Shown here one piece after another: positions 32,000 to 40,875 of a DNA stretch of 64,000 bases. The DNA lies in the NCBI RefSeq assembly GCF_035830635.1, contig NZ_JAYMFI010000001.1, positions 415,226 through 479,225 on the forward strand, given 5' to 3'. Every line of letters starts with the position of its first letter. Positions within the stretch are counted from its first letter, which is position 1. The stretch comes from Adlercreutzia shanghongiae (GTDB taxonomy: Bacteria > Actinomycetota > Coriobacteriia > Coriobacteriales > Eggerthellaceae). The notes under the pieces are model-generated. The model worked only from the letters and a program-made list of their open reading frames with translations. It made no database searches and was not told the DNA's origin. The translations under genes were made by a program, and so were the position numbers.

Positions 32000-32028
32000 T
32001 TTACTTTATTACAGTAGAGTACTATAGT
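32000..32028 (+). promoter_or_regulatory. Promoter of the amino-acid permease gene
   Basis: TTTACT (32000-32005), 17-base spacer, TATAGT (32023-32028). It lies in an AT-rich pocket 104 bp before the start at 32132, leaving a GC-rich leader. Confidence 0.5.
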
Positions 32029-32131
32029 GGTCGACGCATTGCCGACGACCCGGCGGTGCCGCTTTGCCTGGCCGCGCATCCCAGCGCATCCGGGCAAAGC
32101 GCCGCACGAGCACCATGAAGAAGGAGCCGCC

Positions 32132-33655
32132 ATGAGCACGCCCTACGAGAGCCCCGAAGGGCTTGATCCCGCCACTGCCCAACCGACCCTGAAGCGCCAG
32201 TTCGGCCTGCGCGAGGCCGTCACCATCACCGTGGGAACGGTCATCGGTGTGGGATTGTTCACCACCGGTGGCAACATCGTGGGACTCATGGGGCCCTCGG
32301 TCATCGTGGCCACGCTCGTGGCCATGCTCGTCTCTATCTACCCTGCCCTGCTCTACGCCGAGATGGGCGCCGCGCTCCCCTACGCCGGCGGCACCTACCA
32401 GTATGCGGGCCTCGGCCTGGGTCGCCCCTTAGGCATGCTTGCAGGATGGAACTTCATCATCTCGCTTGTGGCCGTCACCGGCGGCGAGGCCTTGGCCTTC
32501 GCCTACTACTTCAAGACCATCTTCCTCGCCTTCGGCATCGAGTTGCCTCTACCCGATGTGGCCCTCGCCTGCCTGGCCCTTCTGCTGTTCATCGTCACCA
32601 ACGTGGCCGGCGTGAAAACCACCGGGCGCTTGCAGAACGGCTTTATGTTCTTCTTCTGGGGCGTGGCGGCCATCTGGTTTATCACCATGATTCCCAACGT
32701 GAGCCTGCCCACCTTCGTGACCGCGCCCGACTTCCTGGGATCCATGGACGCCTTCGGCTTCATCGCCGCCGTGGCCATGATCTGGTGGTGCTTCGCCGGC
32801 TTCGAGACCTGCTGCGGCATGGGCGAGGAAATTCGCTACCCTTCCATCAACATCCCCCGCGCGCTGAAGCTGGCGCCCTTCATCATCTTCGCCGTCAACG
32901 GCGCCTTCCAGTGGTTCCTTGTGGGCATCACGCCGGTGGATGCCATCCCCGCCCTGGCCGATGCCGCTGCACCCTACGCTGATGCCATGATCTCGGCGGG
33001 CATCCTCGGCTTCCCGCTGGCACTGCTGGCCCTGGGCGTGGCCTTCGGCGGCGACTTCTCCACGCTGAACGCCTCCATCGCCGTGCCGCCGCGCTACCTG
33101 TTCACCATGGCCCGCGACGGTGCCATGCCCAAGATTTTCGCGAAGGTGCACCCGCGCTTCCGCACGCCCTATGTGGCCATCATCGCCCTGGGTGCCCTTT
33201 CCATTCTGCTCGTGGCCACCTCCACCCTAGACTTCATCGCCTCGCTGTCGCTGTTCGCCGACTTGTTCTACTACATCATCGGCATCGCGGCCGCCCTGGG
33301 TCTGCGCCGCCGCATGCCCGATCTGAAGCGCCCATTCCGCGTGCCCGGTGTGGCCGTGGGCGTGCCCGTCTCCATCATCATCTACGCCATCATGATGAGC
33401 CAGCTGGGCACCGAGCCTTTGGTGGTGGGCGCCATCTGGTGCGTACTCGGGCTGGTGGTGTTCTACCTCTGCCAGGCGCGCTACGGCAAACCGGCGCCCG
33501 TCTCGGTGGCCGAGGCGCTCCCCGGCGCCGACGAGCTGCCCGATGCCGCCGAAGCCGCTTCCATGGATCGCGAGTACCGCATCTGGAAGATTGTCGTCGG
33601 CATCGCTGTCGCCGTCGTCGCCCTGCTCTACATCGCGCCCATGCTTGTGGGGTAA
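32132..33655 (+). CDS. APC-superfamily amino-acid permease
   Basis: 507 residues; AAGGAG before the ATG at 32132. Twelve or more membrane helices. Helix 1 has the APC glycine-rich motif GTVIGVGLFTTGGNIVG, and the helix 6 region reads AVAMIWWCFAGFETCCGMGEE, the unwound substrate-binding helix of this fold. It imports an amino acid or amine by proton or sodium symport or by exchange. The start was chosen over an upstream in-frame one because that lacks a ribosome site. Monocistronic, convergent with the second LuxR gene. Substrate not predictable. Confidence 0.9.
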   Translation: MSTPYESPEGLDPATAQPTLKRQFGLREAVTITVGTVIGVGLFTTGGNIVGLMGPSVIVATLVAMLVSIYPALLYAEMGAALPYAGGTYQYAGLGLGRPLGMLAGWNFIISLVAVTGGEALAFAYYFKTIFLAFGIELPLPDVALACLALLLFIVTNVAGVKTTGRLQNGFMFFFWGVAAIWFITMIPNVSLPTFVTAPDFLGSMDAFGFIAAVAMIWWCFAGFETCCGMGEEIRYPSINIPRALKLAPFIIFAVNGAFQWFLVGITPVDAIPALADAAAPYADAMISAGILGFPLALLALGVAFGGDFSTLNASIAVPPRYLFTMARDGAMPKIFAKVHPRFRTPYVAIIALGALSILLVATSTLDFIASLSLFADLFYYIIGIAAALGLRRRMPDLKRPFRVPGVAVGVPVSIIIYAIMMSQLGTEPLVVGAIWCVLGLVVFYLCQARYGKPAPVSVAEALPGADELPDAAEAASMDREYRIWKIVVGIAVAVVALLYIAPMLVG

Positions 33656-33720
33656 ATCGAGTAAAAATGCATCAAAACAGACGATAGCGGTGCAGATTGG
33701 GATGGAAGCAGCCAAGGGCG

Positions 33721-35217
33721 CTATTTTGCGGACACTTCCTTGTTTACCATATCGATGAGCTCCTCTTTCGAATGGATGCCGAGCTTTTGATAGATGTGCT
33801 TGATGTGGGTAGCCACCGTGTTGGTGGAAATAAACAGCTGCTCGCGAATATAGGGACGCGTTCGCCCTTTGGCCAACAAAGCCGCAATCTCAGTCTCCCT
33901 ATCGGACAAGCCGAAACGGCTTTGGAGCTGCAAGCACGCACGTCCAATGGCCTCGTCCACGGAATCAATCGTCAACGAGGAGCCAACCGGTGAAGAGCCC
34001 TCTGTCACCGAATCCTTCTGCGGAACGGCAATCATCGCCAACGCCACCAGGGCAATGAGCAGCAGCCCCGCAAAAGACGTATCGCCCGAATCCGCCATGC
34101 CCGCCCCGGCGCTTCCCAAAAGATTGCCGACAAGCACGCCGACCTGCACGAACCCATTTGCCAAGCCCAGGCAAAGGGGCGCTGAGGCGCCGCGAGTTTT
34201 CGCAAGGGACAAAACGAACAGGAACAGCAGCACCTCAATCAGCGTGTCGCAGGTCGAATTGATGACGTTGGTTCCAAAGCGTGCAAGGGAGCCCGGAAGA
34301 AGGAACAGAACGAGGGACACGATCAAAAACGGCATGACCCATCGAAAGAGCCCCGAGAAACTCACGCGCTTCGAGAAGAGCACCAAAAGGACGGCGAAAA
34401 GCACAGCAGCGGAATTCGCGACGAGCGACGTCAGGTCGTAATTCAGCACCTTGAAGGCCTCGCTTGAAGAAAAGTTTGCCGCCTCCCACCCGATCACCAG
34501 ATAAATGACGAACAGGAGCGCCGAAACCCTCAGCAGATACGGCATCCAGGCTCGATTCGCCCGACGCTCCGATACGCCCGCGCTCCTCGCTTCTGAGCCG
34601 AAAGCAGGCTGCGCGGTCGCATCGCCGTCAGGGGCAGATGCCGCGCCGTCCTGCCTGAAACAAGCGATGAGCATCAGGCCCGAAATCAGCGGAAGCGCTG
34701 CGACAACCACAGCCGCAACCTCCGTTTGCAGAGCGGGAACGACCAGGGCGCAGAGAACCGTCACAAGCGTGGAGAGCGGTATGGCCGCCTCCAACTCCTC
34801 TATATCGACCGGCGCAAGCGCCATGGCCCACAGGATGCTCAAAAGGGCGTAGCCGACGCCGGTCAGCACGCCTCCACCCACAACGGCCGCATCCCCCAGA
34901 GCGGAACCGAACAGGGAGAGCAGCGTGCCTAAGGAAAGAGCAAGCGAGGCAAGAAGCGGCAGAGAGGAACGGGGCCTCACCGAACTGCGTCGAGAAGCGA
35001 GGCCCCCGACGAAAAAGGCCACGGCGACGGTCACGGCGGACACAAGCCAAGAGCCGTCAGCGTTGATTGAAATGCCCGAGGTGTCGAAAAGGGTCGGCGT
35101 GTCGTAGATGCAGTAAAGCCACGCCCATACAAAGCCGATGCCGATATGCCGCAGCTTGAAGGCGCTCTCGATTCTGCTTAGCAGAACCCCCACACCATCT
35201 CCCACGTTCGCTCCCAT
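33721..35217 (-). CDS. LuxR-family regulator with multi-pass membrane N-terminus (second)
   Basis: 498 residues. The ATG at 35217 follows GGGGAGG; a GTG at 35241 has no ribosome site. About twelve helices in two blocks of six (VWAWLYCIYDTPTLF begins the first), then a short linker and a C-terminal HTH: LSDRETEIAALLAKGRTRPY and FISTNTVATHIKHIYQKLGI. Same architecture as the regulator at 28140. It is divergent from the exported flavoprotein gene at 35422, with two dyads between, and should control it in response to a membrane-accessible compound. Confidence 0.92.
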   Translation of the reverse strand: MGANVGDGVGVLLSRIESAFKLRHIGIGFVWAWLYCIYDTPTLFDTSGISINADGSWLVSAVTVAVAFFVGGLASRRSSVRPRSSLPLLASLALSLGTLLSLFGSALGDAAVVGGGVLTGVGYALLSILWAMALAPVDIEELEAAIPLSTLVTVLCALVVPALQTEVAAVVVAALPLISGLMLIACFRQDGAASAPDGDATAQPAFGSEARSAGVSERRANRAWMPYLLRVSALLFVIYLVIGWEAANFSSSEAFKVLNYDLTSLVANSAAVLFAVLLVLFSKRVSFSGLFRWVMPFLIVSLVLFLLPGSLARFGTNVINSTCDTLIEVLLFLFVLSLAKTRGASAPLCLGLANGFVQVGVLVGNLLGSAGAGMADSGDTSFAGLLLIALVALAMIAVPQKDSVTEGSSPVGSSLTIDSVDEAIGRACLQLQSRFGLSDRETEIAALLAKGRTRPYIREQLFISTNTVATHIKHIYQKLGIHSKEELIDMVNKEVSAK

Positions 35218-35248
35218 CCGACGATTTTCCTCCCCATTCACAAGAAGA

Positions 35249-35257
35249 AGTATAGCA
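35249..35257 (-). promoter_or_regulatory. Extended -10 promoter of the second LuxR gene
   Basis: On the minus strand TGCTATACT, 31 bases before the start at 35217. Confidence 0.5.
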
Positions 35258-35283
35258 ACTTGCCGCTTTCAAACGCCCAGAAA

Positions 35284-35316
35284 GCCCTGTTTAGGGCATC
35301 ACCCACGAGAGGTGAT
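35284..35316. promoter_or_regulatory. Adjacent dyads between LuxR and flavoprotein genes
   Basis: GCCCT-GTTT-AGGGC (35284-35297) is directly followed by ATCACC-CACGAGA-GGTGAT (35298-35316). Both lie between the divergent start codons (35217 and 35422), the expected place for the regulator to bind. Confidence 0.5.
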
Positions 35317-35421
35317 ATTGCGAATCGCCGCTCCCAGGGGATGGTGAAGCGCTCTTTTGCCCCGCTATGCTCCCTCTTGCGCACAAAGCGCGAACGATAG
35401 CTCACAAGGAGGGACATCGCT

Positions 35422-37119
35422 ATGAACGAAACTTCTCTTAAACTCGACCGCCGCGGCTTTCTCGGACTCGGCGCCGTGGCCGCCGTAGGCGCCATGGGAC
35501 TTGCCGGCTGCGCTCCGAAGGCCCCGTCCGAGTCTTCCCTTTCCGAGACCAGCCCCGCGGCTGAAAGCGGCAATCCGGCCTGGCTGGGAGAAGAGCCCGA
35601 AATTGCCGAAGGCGACATCGTCGAAACCATCGACACCGACTTTCTCATCATCGGAGCTGGCACCGCTGGTCTGGCCGCTGCCGGTGCAGCGGGCGATTTG
35701 GGCATGGACTTCATCGTCTGCGACAAGGCGAACCAGGTGCCCGAGACCCGCGAGTATCTCGGCGGCGTGAACACTTCTTACGCCAAGGAGAACAACGTGA
35801 CCGTCGACGGCTCCAAGCTGCTGAACGAGCTGACGCGCTACGCCTCGGGTAAGTGCAATCAGAAGCTCATCAAGCTGTGGATCGACCAGAGTGCTGAATA
35901 TGTCGACTGGGTCACCGAGGTCATGAAAGACCAGGGCAAAGAAGTCATGCTGGACATGCCGCCCCAGCACGCCACCGGCGGCACCGACTACTATGTGCCC
36001 TACGTGCAGCATCTGTGGGAAGAATCCTACGTGCCGCCCATGCGCAACGACGTTATCGCCGAGCGTCTCTCTGGTCAGGGCCATGACATCCTGTTCGAAC
36101 ATGAGATGGTGAAGCTTCTCCACGGCGACGGCACCGTCACGGGCGCCATCTTCAAAACCAAGGACGGCTACAAACAGATTAACGCGAAGAACACGCTGCT
36201 TGCCACCGGTGGATATGCAGCCAATCCCGTCATGATGCGCGCCCTGCAGCCCTCAACTGTGGCTTGCTGCACCGCTTCCAGCTTCAACCCCACCTGCACC
36301 GGCGACGGCATTCGCGCGGGCCTGTGGGCCGGTGCCTCCAAGGACATCGACGCCGCCCCCATGATTTTCGACCGCGGCGCGGTAGCCCCCGGCGTTGACG
36401 CTGGCTATGTGAGCGACGCCGACGACGCGGTGCTACCCGGCAACATCTTCCAGGAGAACATCGGCAGCCAGCCGTTCATGAAGGTGAACCGCCGCGGCCA
36501 GCGCTTCGCCAACGAGTCCTCTCCCTATGACTTCATCTGCTTTGCTGCCAACTATCAGCCCGGCGGCGTATGGTGCCAGGTATACGACAGCAACATGATG
36601 GACGACATGCTGCGCTTCGAAACCGTCGGCTGCTCGCGCACCGTGCCCTATATTGAAATGGGCATGACGTTTGATGAGTACACGGCTATGTCTCAGGACG
36701 CTGGCATCCTCATGAAGGCCGACACCATCGAGGAGCTCGCCGACATGCTGGGTTTCGAAGGTGCCGATAAGGAGAACTTCCTGGCCGAAGTTGAGCGCTA
36801 CAACGGATTCTTCGACAATCAGGTTGACGAGGATTTCGGCAAGGAAGCCTATCGTCTGTCCGCCATCCGTCAGGCGCCCTTCTATGGCTGCTGGTTCGGC
36901 GGATCGCTGCTGACCACCATCGACGGCCTGCGTATCAACGAGAACTGCCAGGTGCTCGACCCCGAGCTGAACGTCATCGAGGGCCTGTACGCCGCCGGCG
37001 ACGTGTCGGGCAGTTTCTTCTCGGGCAACTACCCCGAGTACATCGTGGGCGTGGCCTGCGGTCGCAGCTCAGTTGAGGGCCGCCACGTAGCCAAGCTCCT
37101 GGCCGGTGCCACCGAGTAG
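35422..37119 (+). CDS. Exported FAD-dependent fumarate-reductase-type reductase (second)
   Basis: 565 residues; AAGGAGGG ribosome site. Tat-type signal LDRRGFLGLG with MGLAGC lipobox-like end. FAD motif FLIIGAGTAGLAAAGAA near residue 75; catalytic domain with MKVNRRGQRFANESSPYDF, and C-terminal GLYAAGDVSGSFFSGNYPEY. No fused FMN or heme domain. Sequence differs considerably from the flavoprotein at 8550, so substrate probably differs. It is paired with the divergent membrane LuxR, a layout repeated across Eggerthellaceae where one reductase has one sensor-regulator. Strong terminator follows. Confidence 0.88.
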   Translation: MNETSLKLDRRGFLGLGAVAAVGAMGLAGCAPKAPSESSLSETSPAAESGNPAWLGEEPEIAEGDIVETIDTDFLIIGAGTAGLAAAGAAGDLGMDFIVCDKANQVPETREYLGGVNTSYAKENNVTVDGSKLLNELTRYASGKCNQKLIKLWIDQSAEYVDWVTEVMKDQGKEVMLDMPPQHATGGTDYYVPYVQHLWEESYVPPMRNDVIAERLSGQGHDILFEHEMVKLLHGDGTVTGAIFKTKDGYKQINAKNTLLATGGYAANPVMMRALQPSTVACCTASSFNPTCTGDGIRAGLWAGASKDIDAAPMIFDRGAVAPGVDAGYVSDADDAVLPGNIFQENIGSQPFMKVNRRGQRFANESSPYDFICFAANYQPGGVWCQVYDSNMMDDMLRFETVGCSRTVPYIEMGMTFDEYTAMSQDAGILMKADTIEELADMLGFEGADKENFLAEVERYNGFFDNQVDEDFGKEAYRLSAIRQAPFYGCWFGGSLLTTIDGLRINENCQVLDPELNVIEGLYAAGDVSGSFFSGNYPEYIVGVACGRSSVEGRHVAKLLAGATE

Positions 37120-37150
37120 GCCTTACGACAAACAACCGCCCTCCCTGGAA

Positions 37151-37177
37151 ACGGAGCCAGATTCTGGCTCCGTTTTT
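37151..37177 (+). terminator. Rho-independent terminator after the second flavoprotein gene
   Basis: Perfect 10-bp stem ACGGAGCCAG/CTGGCTCCGT with an ATT loop, followed by a T-run. Confidence 0.93.
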
Positions 37178-37196
37178 CTATGCCAAACCGCGAAAA

Positions 37197-37225
37197 GCCG
37201 CCCTCCCCCGCAAAGGGAGGGCGGC
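37197..37225 (-). terminator. Rho-independent terminator of the FMN/FAD flavoprotein gene
   Basis: Perfect 11-bp stem GCCGCCCTCCC/GGGAGGGCGGC with a 7-base loop; on the minus strand TTTTCGCGG follows. It lies 32 bases past the stop at 37257. Confidence 0.9.
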
Positions 37226-37256
37226 TCGCTTATTCCGCATGCTTTGAAACCACCTG

Positions 37257-39104
37257 CTATGCAGCGTAATCGGCGGCGTTCTTGCCGGCTATGCGGCCGA
37301 AGGTGTAGATGTCGGTCATGGAGCAGGAGCCCAGACGGTTCGTGCCCATCTTGTGGCCCGCCACCTCGCCGGCAGCGTACAGACCCGGGATAACTGTCTC
37401 ATCAACGGTGAGCACCTCGGCCTCGGGCGTGATGTGCAGACCGCCCATGGTGTAGTGCACGGCGGGCTTGCAGGCCATGAGGTAGTAGGGGCCATCCTCG
37501 ATGGTGTTCATCTCGGCGCTGTAACCGAAGTCGGGATCCTTGCCCTCGGCGCAGTACTGGTTCCACTTATCCACCGTTGCCTGCAGCTCAGTCGGGTCAA
37601 CGCCCTGGGCCTTCGCCACCTCTTCCAGCGTGTCGGCCTTCACGATAACCCCGCGGGACTCGCTGTTCTCGTACTCATCAGCATGTTGTTTGACCAGGCC
37701 GGTGGCATCGGCGGCCTTCTGGTTGAACAGCAAGAAGCCCACACCGTCAGTCTGAGCCTTGATGCCGTTGGAAATCACATCGCGGCGGTCGAGCTCCTGG
37801 ACGAAGCGGTCGCCTTCCTTGTTCACGAGGATGCCGTAGTTCTCCAGACGCACGTCGCCCACGTAGAGCAAAGCGCCAGTCTCGGGGTCACACACCGGGT
37901 AAGTCTGGATGTACTCCATATCGATGGTGTCGGCGCCGATGGCCTCGGCCATGACGATGCCGTCGCCGGTGGCCGCCACCGAGTCGGTGGACAAGATCTT
38001 GTCGTCCATATCCGGGTTGTACTTCACGCGCATGTCGATGTTCGACCCGAAGCCGCCGGTGGCAAGCACCACGGCCTTGCAGTTCACCGTGGCCTCCTCG
38101 CCCGTAACTGCATTCTGCGCCTTCACGCCGGTGATAGCGCCGTCGGCACCCTGGATGAGCTCCACAGCCTTAGTGTTGTCGACGAGCACGATGTTGTCGA
38201 TCTCGTTCACGCGGTTGGTGAGCTTGGTGGTCATTTCCGAGCCGGAGTGGGTGATGGGGATGATGGAACGCTTGATGTTGTGGCCGCCGAACTGCATGAG
38301 GTCGTGCTTCCAGGAGATGCCGCCCTCGTAGGTCAGCCAGTTGGCGGAATCGAGCGCGCCGTTGGCGATGATGGCCACCAACTCCGGGTCGCCCTTGTTG
38401 TCGCCACCGACGAGCATGTCGGAGATGAGGTTCTCGGGACTGTCCTCCACACCTTGGGTCACCTGGATCCAGTTGCCCGGCACGGCCATCTCGCCGCCGG
38501 ACAGGCAGGTGTCGCCGCCGAGCACGCCCATCTTGTCCATGAGTACCACGGATTTGCCCTCGTTGGCCGCCGTGATGGCCGCAGCGAAGCCGGCGCCGCC
38601 AGCACCGATGACCACCACATCGCACTCATCGGGCAGCTTCACGTCGCTTACCCAGGCGGCCGGCTCGCGGTGCTTCCACTCGTTGGAATCCTCGCCCAGC
38701 GTGTCAAGGGCGCTGCCCACGGCGGTGAGGAACGCCATGGAGGACAGCGTCGCGCCGGAGATGGTGTCCACATCCAGCGTCTGATTGTCGATGATGGTCT
38801 TGGTCATCTTGTCCATGGCCACATCTCCCATGCCCGGCGTCTCACGGGAATCGAGCACGGTGATGCGGTCGATGGCACCGTCTTTCATGGATACTTCCAC
38901 GTTGAACTTGCCGTGCTTGCCCATGCCCTCGCCGATGGCCGTGACCTCGCCTTGGGAATTGGCGTCGCGCTTGGCCGCTTCGGCGCGCTCCTTCTCGGCC
39001 GCCTCCTCAGGCGTCATAGGGGCACAGCCCGTAAGGGCCAAGGTGCCACCGAGCGCGGCAAGCGCGCCACCGGTGATGAACTGACGACGTGAATAGCGTT
39101 TCAT
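37257..39104 (-). CDS. Exported FMN-binding / FAD fumarate-reductase-type flavoprotein
   Basis: 615 residues; GGGAGG ribosome site. Tat signal YSRRQFITGG with LALTGC. Residues about 50-135 form an FMN_bind domain ending in DTISGATLSS, where the Thr of SGAT is the site of covalent FMN attachment. The FAD domain follows: VVVIGAGGAGFAAAITAANE near 165, VNKEGDRFVQELDRR, and C-terminal GTNRLGSCSMTDIYTFGR. The FMN receives electrons and passes them to FAD, so this reductase carries its own electron-entry domain, unlike the other two flavoproteins here. Fumarate, urocanate or an acrylate-type acceptor are options. Monocistronic, no regulator beside it. Confidence 0.9.
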   Translation of the reverse strand: MKRYSRRQFITGGALAALGGTLALTGCAPMTPEEAAEKERAEAAKRDANSQGEVTAIGEGMGKHGKFNVEVSMKDGAIDRITVLDSRETPGMGDVAMDKMTKTIIDNQTLDVDTISGATLSSMAFLTAVGSALDTLGEDSNEWKHREPAAWVSDVKLPDECDVVVIGAGGAGFAAAITAANEGKSVVLMDKMGVLGGDTCLSGGEMAVPGNWIQVTQGVEDSPENLISDMLVGGDNKGDPELVAIIANGALDSANWLTYEGGISWKHDLMQFGGHNIKRSIIPITHSGSEMTTKLTNRVNEIDNIVLVDNTKAVELIQGADGAITGVKAQNAVTGEEATVNCKAVVLATGGFGSNIDMRVKYNPDMDDKILSTDSVAATGDGIVMAEAIGADTIDMEYIQTYPVCDPETGALLYVGDVRLENYGILVNKEGDRFVQELDRRDVISNGIKAQTDGVGFLLFNQKAADATGLVKQHADEYENSESRGVIVKADTLEEVAKAQGVDPTELQATVDKWNQYCAEGKDPDFGYSAEMNTIEDGPYYLMACKPAVHYTMGGLHITPEAEVLTVDETVIPGLYAAGEVAGHKMGTNRLGSCSMTDIYTFGRIAGKNAADYAA

Positions 39105-39352
39105 TTTCGGCCTCCCTAGGTCGCACGTGGCGCGCCGCTTTAAGCCCCTCGGCGCACATCCGAGCGGCTTGGGCGAACGAGCGGGCCAGCCGAACCCCTC
39201 GCAAGACGCGCCCCCTTCGATGCGTTTCTATCCTATGATGAAAAAGGTCACAGTCGCCAAGCTGTGCCGATACTGTGCCATGCGTCATCGCCCCGTTGCC
39301 GAGCGGGTACTATTGACAAGAGTCAGCGGACCTTCTTTCCGCGCTATCTGCA

Positions 39353-39375
39353 ACCTGCTACACTGGACAGCAGGT
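39353..39375. promoter_or_regulatory. Dyad overlapping the ferredoxin gene promoter
   Basis: ACCTGCT (39353-39359) and AGCAGGT (39369-39375) flank 9 bases. TGCTACACT at 39356-39364 inside it is an extended -10 candidate, so a bound repressor would block the promoter. Confidence 0.45.
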
Positions 39376-39393
39376 CAATAAGAGGGGGTGTCC

Positions 39394-39624
39394 GTGCGAC
39401 AGACCTATTACGCCATCAATGAGAAGCTGTGCTGCCGCTGCGGTGCCTGTCAGCGCATCTGCCCCCACGGGGCCCTTGTCACCACGCGAGCCATGCCCGC
39501 CATCGACCAAGAGCGCTGCCGCCACTGCGGCATGTGTTTCCGCGCCTGCCGCCTCGGCGCCATCACCCGACCCTACGAGCTTTACCGTCTCAAAGATGGA
39601 AGACGCAGGAGTCGCACGCGATAG
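39394..39624 (+). CDS. Small 2x[4Fe-4S] ferredoxin-like protein
   Basis: 76 residues. The GTG at 39394 is placed 5 bases after GAGGGGG; an in-frame GTG at 39388 overlaps the ribosome site. Two ferredoxin motifs: CRCGACQRICP and CRHCGMCFRACR, giving two clusters. The tail LYRLKDGRRRSRTR is strongly basic, unusual for a soluble ferredoxin, and could contact an acidic partner, membrane or nucleic acid. The second motif ends in CR rather than CP. It stands alone, 20 bp from the convergent dgt gene. Role: cytoplasmic electron carrier; partner unknown. Confidence 0.82.
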   Translation: MRQTYYAINEKLCCRCGACQRICPHGALVTTRAMPAIDQERCRHCGMCFRACRLGAITRPYELYRLKDGRRRSRTR

Positions 39625-39644
39625 GGGCGAACTTCAGAACCCAC

Positions 39645-40688
39645 TCAATAAGAAAGCGCATGGGGAATGAAGAGGCGCTGGTAAGTGGCGGTGGCGTAGC
39701 GGTCGGTCATGCCGGCGATGTAGTCAGTTACCGCGCGCAGATCATCGCCCTCTGAGATGGCGCGGTAGTCCTCAGGCACTTCTTCAATGTGGTCGGCATA
39801 GTAGTCGAACAAGTCGCCGATAAGGTGCGTCGCCTTCTCCACTTCGGCCATAACTGGCTCCGAGGTATACACGTTCGCGAACAGAAACGCCCTCAACTCC
39901 ATCATGGCGTCCCACACCTCGGGACTCATGGCAATGTCGCCCGTCTTTGCCGAGGTGCGTACCATGTCGGTTACCAAGGTCTCGATACGGGCGGAGTGGT
40001 TCTTGCCAAGCACCCTTCGCGTCGCCTCCGGCAGGTCGGCCTCGCGCAGAAGCCCTGCGCGGATGGCATCGTCGATGTCGTGGTTCACATAAGCGATGCG
40101 GTCGGCCGTGGCCACGATGCGGCCCTCGCAGGTGTCGGCCCGCAAATCCCCCGTGTGGTTCAGAATGCCGTCGCGCACCTCCACCGTGAGGTTCAGTCCC
40201 GCGCCGCCGTTTTCGATGCGCTCCACCACGCGCACCGACTGCTCGTTGTGACGGTACAGCGCCGCCGCCTCTTCGCTGCCAGACGCGATGCCCTTATGCC
40301 GCGCTAAGCACGAGGCCAGCGCCGCCTCACCCGTGTGCCCAAAGGGCGTATGTCCCAGATCGTGGCCGAGGGAGATGGCTTCGGTGAGGTCCTCGTTCAG
40401 CCCCAAGGCCCGCGTAATGGTGCGGGCGATCTGCGACACTTCCAGCGTATGCGTGAGCCGCGTGCGGAAATGGTCCCCCTCCGAGGCCAGAAACACCTGG
40501 GTCTTATGGGACAGCCGGCGAAACGACTTCGAGTGCAGAATCTTGTCGCGATCGCGCTGGAAATCGGTGCGCAGCACGTCCGGCTCGGCAGAATAGCGGC
40601 GCCCTTCGGTGCCGTCGGCGAAGGCGGCCTCCTCCGACAGCCCCTCGTGCTCCCGCTGCAGCTGGTCTTCGCGATAGACGACGCGCAT
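39645..40688 (-). CDS. dgt: Deoxyguanosinetriphosphate triphosphohydrolase-like protein
   Basis: 347 residues from the ATG at 40688 (GGGGAGAG upstream); a longer frame reaches 40898 through the promoter and is rejected. HD-domain enzyme that hydrolyses dGTP or other dNTPs to nucleoside and triphosphate. Motifs: SKSFRRLSHKTQVF, RTRLTHTLEVSQIAR (first metal His), and the metal pair plus substrate His in SLGHDLGHTPFGHTGE; a later Asp in ADRIAYVNHDIDDA completes the site. Cytoplasmic; role in dNTP pool balance. An extended -10 (TGCTACACT, minus strand 40725-40717) is 29 bases upstream. Confidence 0.93.
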   Translation of the reverse strand: MRVVYREDQLQREHEGLSEEAAFADGTEGRRYSAEPDVLRTDFQRDRDKILHSKSFRRLSHKTQVFLASEGDHFRTRLTHTLEVSQIARTITRALGLNEDLTEAISLGHDLGHTPFGHTGEAALASCLARHKGIASGSEEAAALYRHNEQSVRVVERIENGGAGLNLTVEVRDGILNHTGDLRADTCEGRIVATADRIAYVNHDIDDAIRAGLLREADLPEATRRVLGKNHSARIETLVTDMVRTSAKTGDIAMSPEVWDAMMELRAFLFANVYTSEPVMAEVEKATHLIGDLFDYYADHIEEVPEDYRAISEGDDLRAVTDYIAGMTDRYATATYQRLFIPHALSY

Positions 40689-40716
40689 GGCTCTCCCCTC
40701 TCTCGCCGTTTTCCGC

Positions 40717-40725
40717 AGTGTAGCA
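40717..40725 (-). promoter_or_regulatory. Extended -10 promoter of dgt
   Basis: TGCTACACT on the minus strand, 28 bases before the ATG. Confidence 0.5.
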
Positions 40726-40875
40726 AAAAACCGCTGCGACGTGGGGCGGTGCGCGCTTGGGCAACATTGCAGCAACGGTGAGTTAAAGACTGAGGAATAA
40801 GCCGCGCCGCGCGCCCGCGTCTGCCGCGCGCAGGAGTAGCCTGTCATCGTAAGACGTCGGAGAAAAGAGCATGCC

